Of a DNA stretch of 64,000 nt, positions 34,607 to 45,178 are shown piece by piece; position 1 is the stretch's first letter; each line of letters starts with the position of its first letter. Location of the stretch: contig NC_081413.1 in assembly GCF_030272615.1 (NCBI RefSeq), positions 331,447,302 through 331,511,301 on the forward strand. The letters run 5' to 3'. The translations under genes and the position numbers were made by a program. Under the pieces are notes generated by a model, which did no database searches, was not told where the DNA came from, and saw only the letters and a program-made list of their open reading frames with translations. Source of the stretch: Cryptomeria japonica. Its lineage: Eukaryota; Streptophyta; Pinopsida; Cupressales; Cupressaceae.

Positions 34607-35235
34607 ATCCGCTTATTTGTATGCTACAGGGAGGTCCATATCATTTCTTTGTCTGTTTTGAGGGAATTTCTTTATGATGCAATTTCGGTCCCTGTGAAAT
34701 TTGTCCAAGGATATGAACAAAAAAAGGGTCATTGCGGACAAGATAATTAATATTGCACATTGAAAAAGAAAGGAACTCTAACCTGCCTATTGTGTTCGTT
34801 ATGCTCAATGATGAATCTTAAGCATTTTAAATCCAGTGACTAGGTTTAGGTTGCATTTTGCATATCATTTTACATTTTGTGACTTTAGAGTGATTTTGGT
34901 GTAATAATAATGATCTCTTCATTTGCTGAATTAGAGTTGGAAGCTTCACCATTTCTTCGCTAAGTTGTCTCTTCTTCATCATTTCTTCGATCGAGTATTT
35001 GTGTTTTGAGATGTTAGCTGCATACATAAACATCTTATATAGATTCATTCATTTCATTATTGCTCATTTTCATTCATTTATTTGCATATGAAAAGAAACA
35101 AAAACATAGACATCCATAATCATTTGCAATACATACATTCGTGCTGAAACGGAAATGCATACATATAGAATAAAGCATATAGAAACATCTCATAACCAAT
35201 TGACACAAGTACAATGAAGTCAAATCGGATCTCGT

Positions 35236-35259
35236 ATATATATATATATATATATATAT
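35236..35259. repeat. TA dinucleotide microsatellite
   Basis: About twelve TA units in the spacer of B just beyond the 3' end of the antisense ORF. Confidence 0.9.
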
Positions 35260-35388
35260 CATCTCAAGTCTAAGAGTACAAAATGATGTCCAATGACATG
35301 TACAAAATCCCATCGGAGCAAGAATCGTATAGGCTACCAAAATATGGGTGTGTATACAAAAAAATATCCCAGCTACAAAAAGAATCAT

Positions 35389-37242
35389 CTAGCTGGCACC
35401 CTCTCCCTCATTGCCTGGTGGAGGAGGAGGAGCCTGATGCCCAGGATCCTGTCGAGGTGCTCGTGCTCCCTCCGATCTGGCCATATACTGTGAATAAGGT
35501 TGCACCTGTTGTGCAACAGGAACTACAACACTATACGCTGCTACGTAATAAGATGCCCTACTACTATGGAGAAGGACCTCCTGTCGTAGAGACTCTATCT
35601 CTGCTCTAGACTCTTCTCTCAAAGCCGCAATCTGGCGATCATGCTCAATCCTCAACTCGGCCAGCTATCGGTCTCACTCTGCCAGCTGAGTCTGCGCCAC
35701 TATCAACTGTGACTATAGCTCTGCAAGGCGTTCTCTCATCGACCGACCCATGTCAGCCCCCTGCTCTCTCACAGGCTCTCCGCTACCATCTCCACCACCA
35801 TCTCCACCTGTGGCTCCACCCTGCTCCTCTCGCCGCTGATGGACCTACCTCAGAGCTGCTCGCTCCTCCTCTCCCCCACCCACCCTCACGCCTACTCTCC
35901 CAAGGGATCAACCCTCACCCCTCTATTGTCCAATGTCTGCTTGCACTCCGCTGTTGCTGGCACCAGGATCACCACCAGTCCATCGTGGAGCATCTGGTCT
36001 CTGGCCTTGTCCCTGCCTCTAGCCCTGTCTCCGGCCCTGTCCCTGTGCTGGTGCAGGGACATCCTCCTCAACACCCTCAATGTGAGGAGCCTGTTCACCC
36101 GGATCTGTCAAACATGGGAAAGGATGCTGCTAAAAGTAATCTCTGTACTAGGGCAATCCCCCCGCATCTACTATATCATCTAGGTAATCCCACCTCACGT
36201 GGTGTAAACCTGTCAGCTATTGCATAGCCAAGGCATAAGATAGCCTAGGTGCCCAACCCTACCTCTCCTCGTCAACATACCTAACATATGTTGTAAACTC
36301 CTGTGAGATCTCCTGAGGCCGGCCATACTACCTCATCATTCATGAAACAACGAATCACTCCACAACAGTTTGTGATCTCCCAATTAGTGGGCGTGTGACA
36401 AACAGATCTCTCTGCACTGCCCGCCAGTCATCACATGGCTCTAACCCTCTATATGGTCACCATACGACAACTATCAAGTCATCGAGTTGTCGTCTCCAGA
36501 AGTTTGTCTGGCCCAGATGGGGCTGCGTGATATATCCAACATATCTATAAATGATCGGTTGTCCTGGCTCCCTGTTGTCTGTCACTATCGGCTGACACAT
36601 GGGAAGGTGCTCCCACACCCACACCTGCAAAATATACACCCCAGCAGCCATGCTCTGCCCCTCTCTGTAAATGATCTCATGCATCTCTCAATACATGTGG
36701 GCTAGTAAACATGAACCCCAGCCTAGTCTCTGAAGGGACTCTATCAATCACTCGAGCATCCAGCCCCATCCACTCTGAAAACTCTGTTGCCCTCTGTCCG
36801 GCATCAGGAAGCAACCGATGAAACCTGCTAGGACACATGCCAGCGGATACTCCTCACTGTACTTGCTCATCAATATATCCCAACTCATGGAACGAGTCAA
36901 GATATCTGGATCCCTGAATATGTTCCTCAGTGCCTGCAGTCCAGGTAACAATGCAGTATCATAGTCCACCTTATCCCCAGCAAAAGGGATACAAAGGATC
37001 CTGTACACATCCTCAGGAGTGATGGTCAACTCCCCAACTGGAAAATGAAAGGTGTTATGCTCTGAATGAAATCGCTCCACCAACGCTGTGAGCATCCCGT
37101 GGTTCACACGGATATCAAGTAACCCCATCAGGTGGGTAAAGCCACACATATCAATATGGGCCTGCTCAACCTCAGACAAATCCCAAACTAAAGCCATAGT
37201 GGGTGGATATACACAACTGAAGAGCACAGGAGGTAAGCAAAC
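35389..37242 (-). pseudogene. Element B antisense ORF, PMD exon (exon 2)
   Basis: One minus-strand frame over the whole stretch, broken only by stops (for example at 36748 and 36457). The N-terminal part is a plant mobile domain: LTALVERFHSEHNTFHFPVG then ELTITPEDVYRILCIPFAG (about 37090-36970), IGCFLMPDRG, WVWEHLPM, RPYRGLEPCDDWRAVQRD and RQYGRPQ. The C-terminal part is a short coiled coil (IAALREESRAEIESLRQE) and a Pro/Gly-rich tail. Antisense ORFs between pol and the 3' LTR, some PMD-related, are known for Tat elements. A 3' splice site CAG at 37245-37243 opens it in phase 0. Confidence 0.8.
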
Positions 37243-37683
37243 CTGCAACAATCCAACAATGAAACATCAGAAAACATTCCAAATAATCCTACGAGAGAAG
37301 TTAAACATCACGCAAATCCAAATAAGTCAAATGCAAAACCAAAATTTCATGTTTACACTTTCAAAAATGGTCACTGTTTTCTGAATGACAAAACACAGTT
37401 AGACAGCATCTCGTACGAGTCAGGAATGGCTCTCATACGAGAAAAAAGCCTCAAACGACAAGCTTTCATACCCCGCACGACAAAATGGTCTTTTAACAGA
37501 CCTGTCGCATGACACGAGGGTAGCTCTTGTACGACAATTCTAATGGGTTTAAATGAGAAAACACAAAATGCCAGTTTCTCGTACGAGACAAGATCCTGTC
37601 TTGCACGATAAACCGCGATACCCGACCCAAAAAACGTGAAAAACATGAAAAATGCATGAAATAATTCGAAATTGGAAACATAC
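37243..37683 (-). repeat. Putative intron of the B antisense ORF holding a CpG-motif array
   Basis: On the minus strand it begins GTATGTTTCC and ends GGATTGTTGCAG, good plant splice signals; removing it joins the two exons in phase 0. Inside (37395-37615) are about eight units with TCTCGTACGAG, TTGTCGTACAAG or TTGTCGTGCGGG. These are the same family as the sense leader arrays of B and have the same orientation relative to translation. Confidence 0.6.
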
Positions 37684-37782
37684 AGAGGCTAATGATCGAT
37701 CACTTATCGCTGGTTCGTAGTTTCGGGGTCGATTGTGACGTCTCTGGCGCTCGAATCGATGCTGACGAGTAGGGACCACCAT
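37684..37782 (-). CDS. Element B antisense ORF, basic first exon (exon 1)
   Basis: 33 codons from ATG at 37782 to a GTATGT donor. It is very basic (HRFERQRRHNRPRN), so a nuclear signal or nucleic-acid contact is possible. A TATA box lies about 75 bases upstream. A has a corresponding Arg-rich exon of 26 codons (50311-50388). No stop inside. The exon assignment is an inference from splice signals, phase and the parallel in A. Confidence 0.55.
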
Positions 37783-37854
37783 TTTTCTTCGCAGAAGGCT
37801 TTTTGAATTTTCAAACTTGGAGGGTTAAAATGAATTGAAAATGACACTTTCGTC

Positions 37855-37864
37855 CTATATATAG
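37855..37864 (-). promoter_or_regulatory. Antisense TATA box of B
   Basis: The minus strand reads GGCTATATATAGGACG, preceded by ATTAGGTTTTT. A has CCTAATTTTGAGCTATAAATAG at the same place (shared order: AATTAGG or CCTAATTTT, AGCTATA, ATAG). It is upstream of the first exon of the antisense ORF and outside the LTR, so it looks like a dedicated antisense promoter. Confidence 0.55.
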
Positions 37865-38240
37865 CCAAAAACCTAATTTTTCAACTTTCTCCGATGGACA
37901 CGAAAATTGTACCCTTGGCTAATGTGTCTGCTTTGATTCCATTTTTAGGATCAAAATCAAAATTCGAGATTGTCTTGCTAGTCAATTTCACAATTTTGAC
38001 CACTTAGCGCTTTTTTCACCAAATGCTCATTTTTTTTCTTCAAATTGTGCTCAATTTCAAACACTGAATCTTAATTCAATTTCATTCCATGCTAATCATT
38101 ACAATCAACTCTACGCTCAATTTCTCATCAATCAACGCCAAAATTTTTAGAAAAATCCTCAGAATCAATTTGCGCTCAAACGACTACTCATCGCACAATT
38201 GCCTAAAATCAAGTACCCTCGCTATCTTTCGATTTCGCTC

Positions 38241-38253
38241 CCGAGGGGGCATA
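38241..38253 (+). other. Upstream G-rich tract of B
   Basis: CCGAGGGGGCATA, also found in A at 50657-50669. In A it stands about 80 bases before the polypurine tract, in B about 710 bases before, because the hairpin array lies between. It could be a second plus-strand primer. Confidence 0.5.
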
Positions 38254-38369
38254 CTTGTGACCTTATGACTTCACATTCTTCAAAATGTCAAGAAATTTTT
38301 CAAATTTTCATCAAAAGTCGAGCAAAATCTTTTCAATTAAAAGAAAATCAATCCTTATTGCTAAGAGGC

Positions 38370-38907
38370 ATCTCAGCTTCATCGCTTCACATCAAGTTGA
38401 GATCTCTCGATCATCTGAATCGAATCAATCGCTAGGGCATATCAGTTTCATCACTTCAAATCAAGCTGATATTTGTCTTCATTTGAATTAATCTCTTAAC
38501 GTTAATCAGTTTCATCGCTTCAAATCAAGCTGATTATTCATTTAAACTCAATCAAAAGTTTAAAGAGTTTCTTTGATCACTCTAAATCTAAGCAGGTGTT
38601 TAGTATTTGTTTCTTGATCAAGCTGGATGGTTTATTCTTCGCTCATCGTGTCTTGATCAATCAAGTTCAAGATCAATTTTTTTTTATCATCACTCACTGC
38701 ATCTAAGTTCAATCAAGTTCTAGATCAGTAAGATCCGCTTCTTGATCAATCAAGTTCAAGTTCGGTATCTTTGTTTTCTATCGATCCTCAGTTCAATCAA
38801 GTTCGGGATCGATATCGCTTTAATCAGACCTCATTTAGCTTTGTCGCTTCGAATCAAGCTAACACCTTGCTTTTTTATCTAGTTCGTGATCAATCAAGTT
38901 CAGAACT
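38370..38907 (+). repeat. Hairpin array with constant loops and covarying stems (B)
   Basis: Family I: four hairpins at 38370-38403, 38439-38472, 38503-38536 and 38835-38862. Loops are 14 bases, close to CATCGCTTCAAATC. Stems are ATCTCAGCTT/AAGTTGAGAT, ATATCAGTTT/AAGCTGATAT, TAATCAGTTT/AAGCTGATTA and TTAGCTT/AAGCTAA, with G-U pairs tolerated. Family II: loops around TTCAATCAAGTTC at 38653-38676, 38701-38725, 38779-38814 and 38881-38907, with stems TTGATC/GATCAA, ATCTA/TAGAT, TATCGATCC/GGATCGATA and AGTTC/GAACT. It sits between the G-rich tract and the PPT, so sense transcripts would carry it near the 3' end. Function unknown. Confidence 0.7.
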
Positions 38908-38963
38908 GACATCTCCTAGACATCACACATTCTTTGAACCAACGCGCTGCTCGCACATTAATT

Positions 38964-38977
38964 CAAAGAGGGGCAAA
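38964..38977 (+). other. Polypurine tract of B
   Basis: CAAAGAGGGGCAAA directly before the 3' LTR TG, identical to the tract of A. Confidence 0.85.
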
Positions 38978-40133
38978 TGTAATACCCTAAAATTGGTCAT
39001 CTAAACCATGGGCCCCTAATCTCGACAACATCACCAAGGTCCTAACCAAAAGGCAATTAAATCAATCTTGAGCACATAATTAATTCTTTAATTATCAAAT
39101 ATTACATGGCAAAATCAATTACCCAATATTAATTAAATATTTATTTAATTAATTGAATCATTTCCAAGAATATCATTTCGATCATTATCCCATTTTAATT
39201 TATTAAATATCTTTGCATATTTAATTAATTAATAAATTTGTCATTCAATCATGAAAAAAAAAGAATTAATTTGCTACAAAAAGAAGAATTTATTACAAAA
39301 CAAAGAGTTGAATTGAAACAAAATAAAAAAAAAAGAATTGAATTAAGAGAGAAATCAAACTTGAGATATTATTTCTTTTTCTAAATTTAGAACTTGAAAT
39401 CAGAAAAGCAATTAATTGAATTATTAATTATTCTCTTAAATTGGAACTCAAAGCTTTTCAGAAAAGAAGTTCAATTGCATTAAGAAGACTCTTTTCTTGA
39501 TTAAATTGAAGAATTATCTATTTTTATCACAAATGCATGGAATTGATTTATTATTATTTTCCAATGCAACTTGGACTTCTAATTTGAATGCATTTCAATT
39601 AAACTATAATTGGAATCTATCTCAAGGTTAACTCAACCTGATTTCTCAATTATTTTCAATTAATCCTAAATTGAGCTTTTTCATCATCTCTCTGTAATTC
39701 TCTATAAATTTAGTCATCAGCTCTCATTCCAATTCACCCCAGAGATTTTTGAGAATACACAATTATTATACTGATTTTGCTCTAGAGTCATTGATTGATT
39801 ATTATTGTTTTTTTTAGATTATCTTGCATCCATTTTACATTCATTATTGCTTGCATCCATTGTTGCTTGAAGTGATTTTTTGCTTGAATTATTCATTTAT
39901 CTTGCATCCATATAGCTTAATATCATATAGATTAAATCCTTCGTCTTGGTGTAGTCTAGTCACTGGTATTGCTTATAACAAACTGAGAGCAATCTTATAC
40001 TCGCATCATTTAGAAGGCAATGGGTCGCTTTGCTATGGTTTATTTTTATTGATTATTGATTACTAACCATGCATATAATGACTTAATTGAAGTGTTGTGA
40101 TTACAGCTACAGGTTCACTTTTTCACACACACA
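38978..40133 (+). repeat. 3' LTR of element B
   Basis: 1156 bp, starts TGTAATACCCTAAAATTGG and ends CACACACACA at the CTTAT duplication. It holds about 85-90 bases near 39080-39180 that are absent from the 5' LTR. TATA box at 39702-39709. Confidence 0.92.
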
Positions 40134-40138
40134 CTTAT

Positions 40139-40946
40139 AGATGGGGGAGCCGGTCTGAACATTTGTACGTTAAAGCTAGTCAAAGCATTAGGATATTTTG
40201 AACTTCACATTGATTCCTCCAAAAGGATAAACATCAAGGCTTACGATGATGAAGAACGTCCATCTAAAGGCATTGTAACATTACCTGTACAAGTAGGACC
40301 AATAACGACAGAGGTCGCTTTTCAAGTCTTGGACAGAGCACTGGGATATAACATGTTATTGGGCCGCCCATGGATCCACACCATGCAAGCAGTACCATCC
40401 ACATTTCATCAGTGTGTCAAATTCCCATACAATGGTATCAAAATTACCATAAAGGGTGATCCAAATCTGTTCCAACATTGTAATTATCTAAAAGACAGTG
40501 TAGATAATCGGGTACCTATCAATCAGGCTACACCTCTCACTACACAGTTGGAAACATTAAAGATCACAGAAACACAAAAAGATATGCCTACGACATCCTC
40601 CTTACAAATAAAAGATATGGGTTGTGGAGAGTACTCTATTGCAAACACTTCAAATGGGAAACAATTATCTCTTTCTCCTAAGTCCTTTGGGAAACCTCAT
40701 ACTACAGTACAAAAGAAAGACAAAGGAAAAGAAATTGTTAGATACTCAGACTCATGCTCTTTCATTAGATGGGGAGACTTAGAGGAAGAATCCTTGAATG
40801 AAGATGTTAACCATTGGATATATAGAGAAGAAGATCATATGACAACACCCAGAATACATATAGATCAGTACGGAAATGGATTCAAAATACTCCAAAGACA
40901 TGGATATGATGGTACCACAGGCTTGGGGTTACAAAAACAAGACTAG
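40139..40946 (+). pseudogene. Element A protease (C-terminal part) and G-patch
   Basis: Coding resumes after B at the catalytic motif (GGAGLNIC), continues through KRINIKAYDDEERPSKG and YNMLLGRPWIHTM, then reaches a G-patch YGNGFKILQRHGYDGTTGLG (about 40870-40930), the best preserved G-patch of the three elements. A one-base shift near 40940 ends the frame; downstream coding uses another frame. Confidence 0.85.
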
Positions 40947-42050
40947 AACCTGTTGTTCCTAATGATAATCCAAGAAATCAAGGATTGGGATACAAGCATG
41001 TACAACATATCACACAAGCCAGACAGTGTACCCTTGATATACTAAATCGACCAAGCAAACCATCAGATTACATATCACAAAGGAATTTGTCCACATAGGC
41101 TCTTCCATCTTCATCTCAAACAGGCAATCAGGAACCTACATCACCTAGTGCAGAATCAGAGGGGGAAGACATGAGACAACTCTTGCAAGAACCTACCGCA
41201 GAGTTACAAAATGATGCATTTATTGACACAACAGTACAAGCTAATGTGGCAACAGATGTAGGATTACCCCCACAACTTGAATCCCACCCATGGTTATTGT
41301 CACTACTTCTACCATGAGAGGCAACTCAGGCTCAACCTAACGAAATAGATGAGGAAAGATTGCAAAGGCTTATACCTGGCTTAAGAAGAGTAACTAATGT
41401 ACAAAGAAGACCAGTCAATCTACAATGGAATCAGGGACAGGAACAAGAAGAAATAACTGATGATAGCCCATATGATGAAACATATATTGACAGTGAGACA
41501 GATTCTCATGACTATGAATTCTTATCACTCCATGATTCTACCCCACCAGAAAGTGTAATATCAAACAATCAAGTCTTCATGTTATCAGACTCTACTACAG
41601 AAGATAATAATGATTTACCCCTAGTACATTCACACTTGATTGATTGGGGGCAAGAAGGAAAACCAACGCTGGATTGGTTTGAAAACGACGAAGCAATTTC
41701 AAAATTTCTAGGAGTCAGAGAAGGATTTCCGCAAGGTGATCATAAAGCAGGGTTTTCTATAGACCTAAATAGAATGACATACTTTGGAGAAGAAAGTACT
41801 TCTCAAACAGAAGATAACAATCAAACTACCCATAATGACAAAAGTGATTTGGGTAATCTTCCTATGGAAAGAGAAAGTTCAGCATTACTTACAGAGGAAA
41901 CAGAAGAAGTAAACATAGCAGAAGGGGAAGTTGTACATAACATCCATCTGGCAAAATCATTGAGCAAAGAAGAAAAAGACAAATTCATTCATTTTTTCAA
42001 ACAACGACCTATCAACTTTCCTTGGTCCTATTCAGACATGTCGGGCTTAG
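40947..42050 (+). pseudogene. Element A protease-RT linker
   Basis: Continues after the frameshift with two stops before 41360, then open. Acidic motif DSETDSHDYEF at 41489-41521. Module NNQVFMLS, LIDWGQ, DWFEND, GDHKAGFSIDLNRMTYFG at about 41562-41797, a diverged copy of which appears in the gag of A. Glu-rich stretch before RT. No enzymatic domain recognised. Confidence 0.6.
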
Positions 42051-42830
42051 ATTATGAATTAGTGTTGCATCATTTACCATTGACACCAAGAGTTAAACCT
42101 TACAAGCAAAAATTGAGAAAAATGCATCCAAGTATCGCATTACTGGTTAAAAAAGAATTACAAAAGTTGTTGGAAGTAGGTTTTATCAGACCTATTGACT
42201 ACACGGAATAGATATCAAACCTGGTACCTGTGACTAAGCCCATGGGAGGCATCAGAATCTGTACCGATTTTCAAGATCTAAATAAAGCTTGCCCTAAGGA
42301 TGACTTCCCACTACCTAATATCGACATGATAGTTGACCTAACAGCTGGAAATGAGATGTTATCCTTAATGGATGGTTTTTCAGGATACAACCAGATTAAA
42401 ATTGCACCAGAAGATCAACATAAAATGGCCTTTACATGCCCATGGGGAACGTACTACTGGAATGTGATGCCATTTGGTCTTAAAAATTCTGGCGCAACAT
42501 ACCAGAAAGCCATGACAACATTATTTCATGACATGATCCATAACATAATGGAAGATTATGTGGATGACATATTGGCTAAATCACAAACCAGAGAAGGTCA
42601 CCTTGCAGTTCTTACACAGATATTTGATCGGTTGGAACAATATAATGTCAGATTAAACCCAAAGAAATGTGTGTTTGGCGTAACAGCAGGTAAACTATTA
42701 GGGTTTATAGTATCAAACAGAGGAATTGAAGACCCTGCCAAGGTCAAGGCAATCATTGATATGCAACCTCCATCAACACTTAAACAACTCAGAGGGTTAC
42801 AAGGGAGATTGCAATCCATAAGAAGATTCA
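42051..42830 (+). pseudogene. pol: Element A reverse transcriptase
   Basis: Nearly complete motifs: VKPYKQKLRKMHP, RICTDFQDLNKACPKDDFPL, MDGFSGYNQIKIAPED, MPFGLKNSGATYQKA, YVDDIL (about 42555-42575) and LNPKKCVFGVTAGKLLG. One Trp codon is now TAG (42209-42211), and one codon is missing in GIE-DPAKV relative to GIEVDP of F and B. Confidence 0.92.
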
Positions 42831-43849
42831 TAGCACAATTGGCAGATAAGTGCCACCCATTCCAGCATTTACTCAGGAGAGGAGTTATTTTTAAATGGAT
42901 AGAACAATGTCAAGAAGCTTTCCAAGCTCTAAAAGAGTATCTTTTGAACACACCAGTGTTAATATCCCCTATTCCAGGACAACCTCTATTGTTGTACATA
43001 TTAGCAGCAAACTTAGCTCTGGGAGCTCTATTGGCACAGCATGACAAAAATGGAAAAGAAAGAGCCATTTATTATATAAGTAGGACTCTGATCAGCTATG
43101 AGCTTAATTACACACCCATAGAGAGAGCTTGCTTAGCAGTAATATTTGCATCCCAAAAGCTCAGACACTACATGTTGAGTCATAAGGTACAACTCATTGG
43201 ACGGTTTGACCCACTCAAATACTTATTGAGCAAAGCAACGTTGACCCGACGATTGGCTAAGTGGGTTATGATCTTAAGTGAGTTTGATATAGAATACATA
43301 GATAGAAAAGCTATCAAAGGACAAATCATAGAAAATCAATTAGCAGAGGCTCCTATACAAGACAGTCACCCATTGCTGATAGACTTTCCAGACGAATCCA
43401 TGTTTACACTAACTACCTCAATAATGTGGAAGTTGTACTTTGATGGATCATATACAAATCATGGATCCGAAGCAGGTATTGTCTTCATTACTCCTCAAGG
43501 GGATGTTATACCTAACTCATTTAGGATCAATTTCCCATGCACCAATAATATGGCAAAATATGAAGCTCTCCTCATAGGACTTCGTATAGCTGTGCAATGG
43601 AAAATACAAGAATTACAGGTCTATGGTGATTTGCAGTTGACTGTGAATTAGGTCAATGATGATTACAATACGAAGGATGACAAACTCATGCCTTATAAGA
43701 AGTTGGTTGAAGATTACAAAGAGCACTTTAGCAAAATCACCTTCGAACAAATCCCTAGAATACAAAACAAGGCAGCAGATGCAATGGCAACAATAGGGTC
43801 TCTTCTGAATATGCCTGCTAATGAAACTCAGTTCGAGTTTATCATAGAA
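42831..43849 (+). pseudogene. Element A dual RNase H region
   Basis: First domain: LYILAANLALGALLAQ, where the usual catalytic TDAS-type Asp is replaced, so it is probably only structural. FASQKLRHYM is kept. Second archaeal-like domain: LYFDGSY, AKYEALL, YGDLQLTVN-stop (43649-43651) and KAADAMAT. The Asp-Ser of the third motif is Asp-Leu here. Coding frame is unchanged through the stop. Confidence 0.85.
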
Positions 43850-45178
43850 CAATTAATGCTACCTGCATATGAGACCCCCCTATCAGACTATGTATGTGCA
43901 ATTGTGGGACCAAAGTCGCCTTGGTACAATGAAATATATACATATTTGAATACCCAATACATGTCACCAAATCTGTCTAGAAATCAAAAGAAGACATTTA
44001 TTCGTCAAGCATCTAGATACACCATCATAGCTGATACTCTATATAGAAAGGGTTTAGATGGAACTCTTCTCCGATGTCTGGATGAGAATGAAGCACACCT
44101 TGCTTTAAAAGAAGTCCATGATGGAATTTGTGGGGCTCACCAAAGCGGTCCGCCATTGTCAAAAAAACTGTTGAGAACCAGGTATTACTGGCCAACCATG
44201 GAAAAAGATGCTTACAAGTATGTACAGAAGTGTAAACAATGCCAAATGCATGGAGACCTTATTCATGCACCAACACAAGATCTTCAACCCATCACATCAC
44301 CGTGGCCATTTTCACAATGGGGATTAGATCTCGTAGGTAGAATCAACCCTACTTCGTCCAACGGGCACAAGTTTATCTTGACAGCCACTGAATACTTTAC
44401 AAAATGGGTTGAGGCAATTCCTTTAACATACACTATGGGAAAGCAGATATCAAAATTTATGCTCAACTACATTATATGTAGATATGGAGTTCCAATGTGC
44501 TTTGTTACAGATAACGGGTGTCCATTTAAAAACTAGGAAGTGAAAGAATTGTGTGACAAATTTCACATACAATAGAGATTTGCCACGCCATATTATCGAC
44601 AAAGTAGTGGACAAGTAGAGGCTACAAATAAAACAATATTGAAAATTCTTAAGAAAGTAGTCACTGGCATAGGATGGGACTGGCATCTCCAGCTAAATCC
44701 CACTCTCTGGGCTTACAGAACAGGAGTGCGCACCCCTACAGAAGCAACACCATATTCCTTGGTCTATGGTACATAAGCGATACTCCCCATTGAAATAGAA
44801 ATACCGTCTCTAAGAGTATCCTTACAGAACATTATATCAAAAGAAGACTACAGGGTAGCAAGGTTGCAAGAACTAGAAACCCTTGATGAAAAATGACAAA
44901 CAACATTCAATCATTTACAAGGATATCAAAATAGACTGAGGCGAAGCTATAATAAAAGGGTCTGCCCACGAACCTTTCAAGTGGGGGATCTAGTACTTAA
45001 AGAGAATCAAAGGAACTTAGCGAAACGAGAAAGGCCAGGGAAATTCGAACCTAATTGGCTAGGTCCTTTTATTATAACAAGGGTCATAGGCAATGGTGCC
45101 TATCATTTGGCTACCTTGGAGGGAAATCCAATCTCTGACCCTATGAACAACATGCATCTTAAGTGGTATTACACCTAA
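43850..45178 (+). pseudogene. Element A integrase
   Basis: HHCC zinc part (EVHDGICGAH and CKQCQ, about 44115-44245), core Asp in WGLDLVG (about 44320), TDNG (about 44510) and Glu in GQVEATNK (about 44610). C-terminal module FEPNWLGPFIITRV followed by the natural end MNNMHLKWYYT at 45178. Stops at 44534, 44572, 44775 and 44897. Confidence 0.9.

Larger units (their letters stand above)
22661..40133 (+). mobile_element. Element B: complete-structure Tat-like LTR retrotransposon
   Basis: 17,473 bp, LTR pair 22661-23728 / 38978-40133, TSD CTTAT (22656-22660 and 40134-40138). Coding order: gag, protease, G-patch linker, RT, RNase H, second RNase H, integrase, spacer, antisense PMD ORF, hairpin array, PPT. 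The LTRs are very similar by eye apart from an indel of about 85-90 bases present only in the 3' copy (about 39080-39180). Gag-pol has several stops and about four frameshifts, so this copy could not be autonomous. Confidence 0.92.

Noticed and set aside
35709..36227. 172-codon Pro/Leu/Ser-rich plus-strand ORF (and 35839-36183)
   Set aside because: Shadow of the antisense PMD ORF of B, whose frame carries recognisable domains.
37684..37782. Host gene exon in the window
   Set aside because: The exon lies within element B, has a counterpart in A and is followed by the PMD exon inside the same LTR pair, so it belongs to the retrotransposon.
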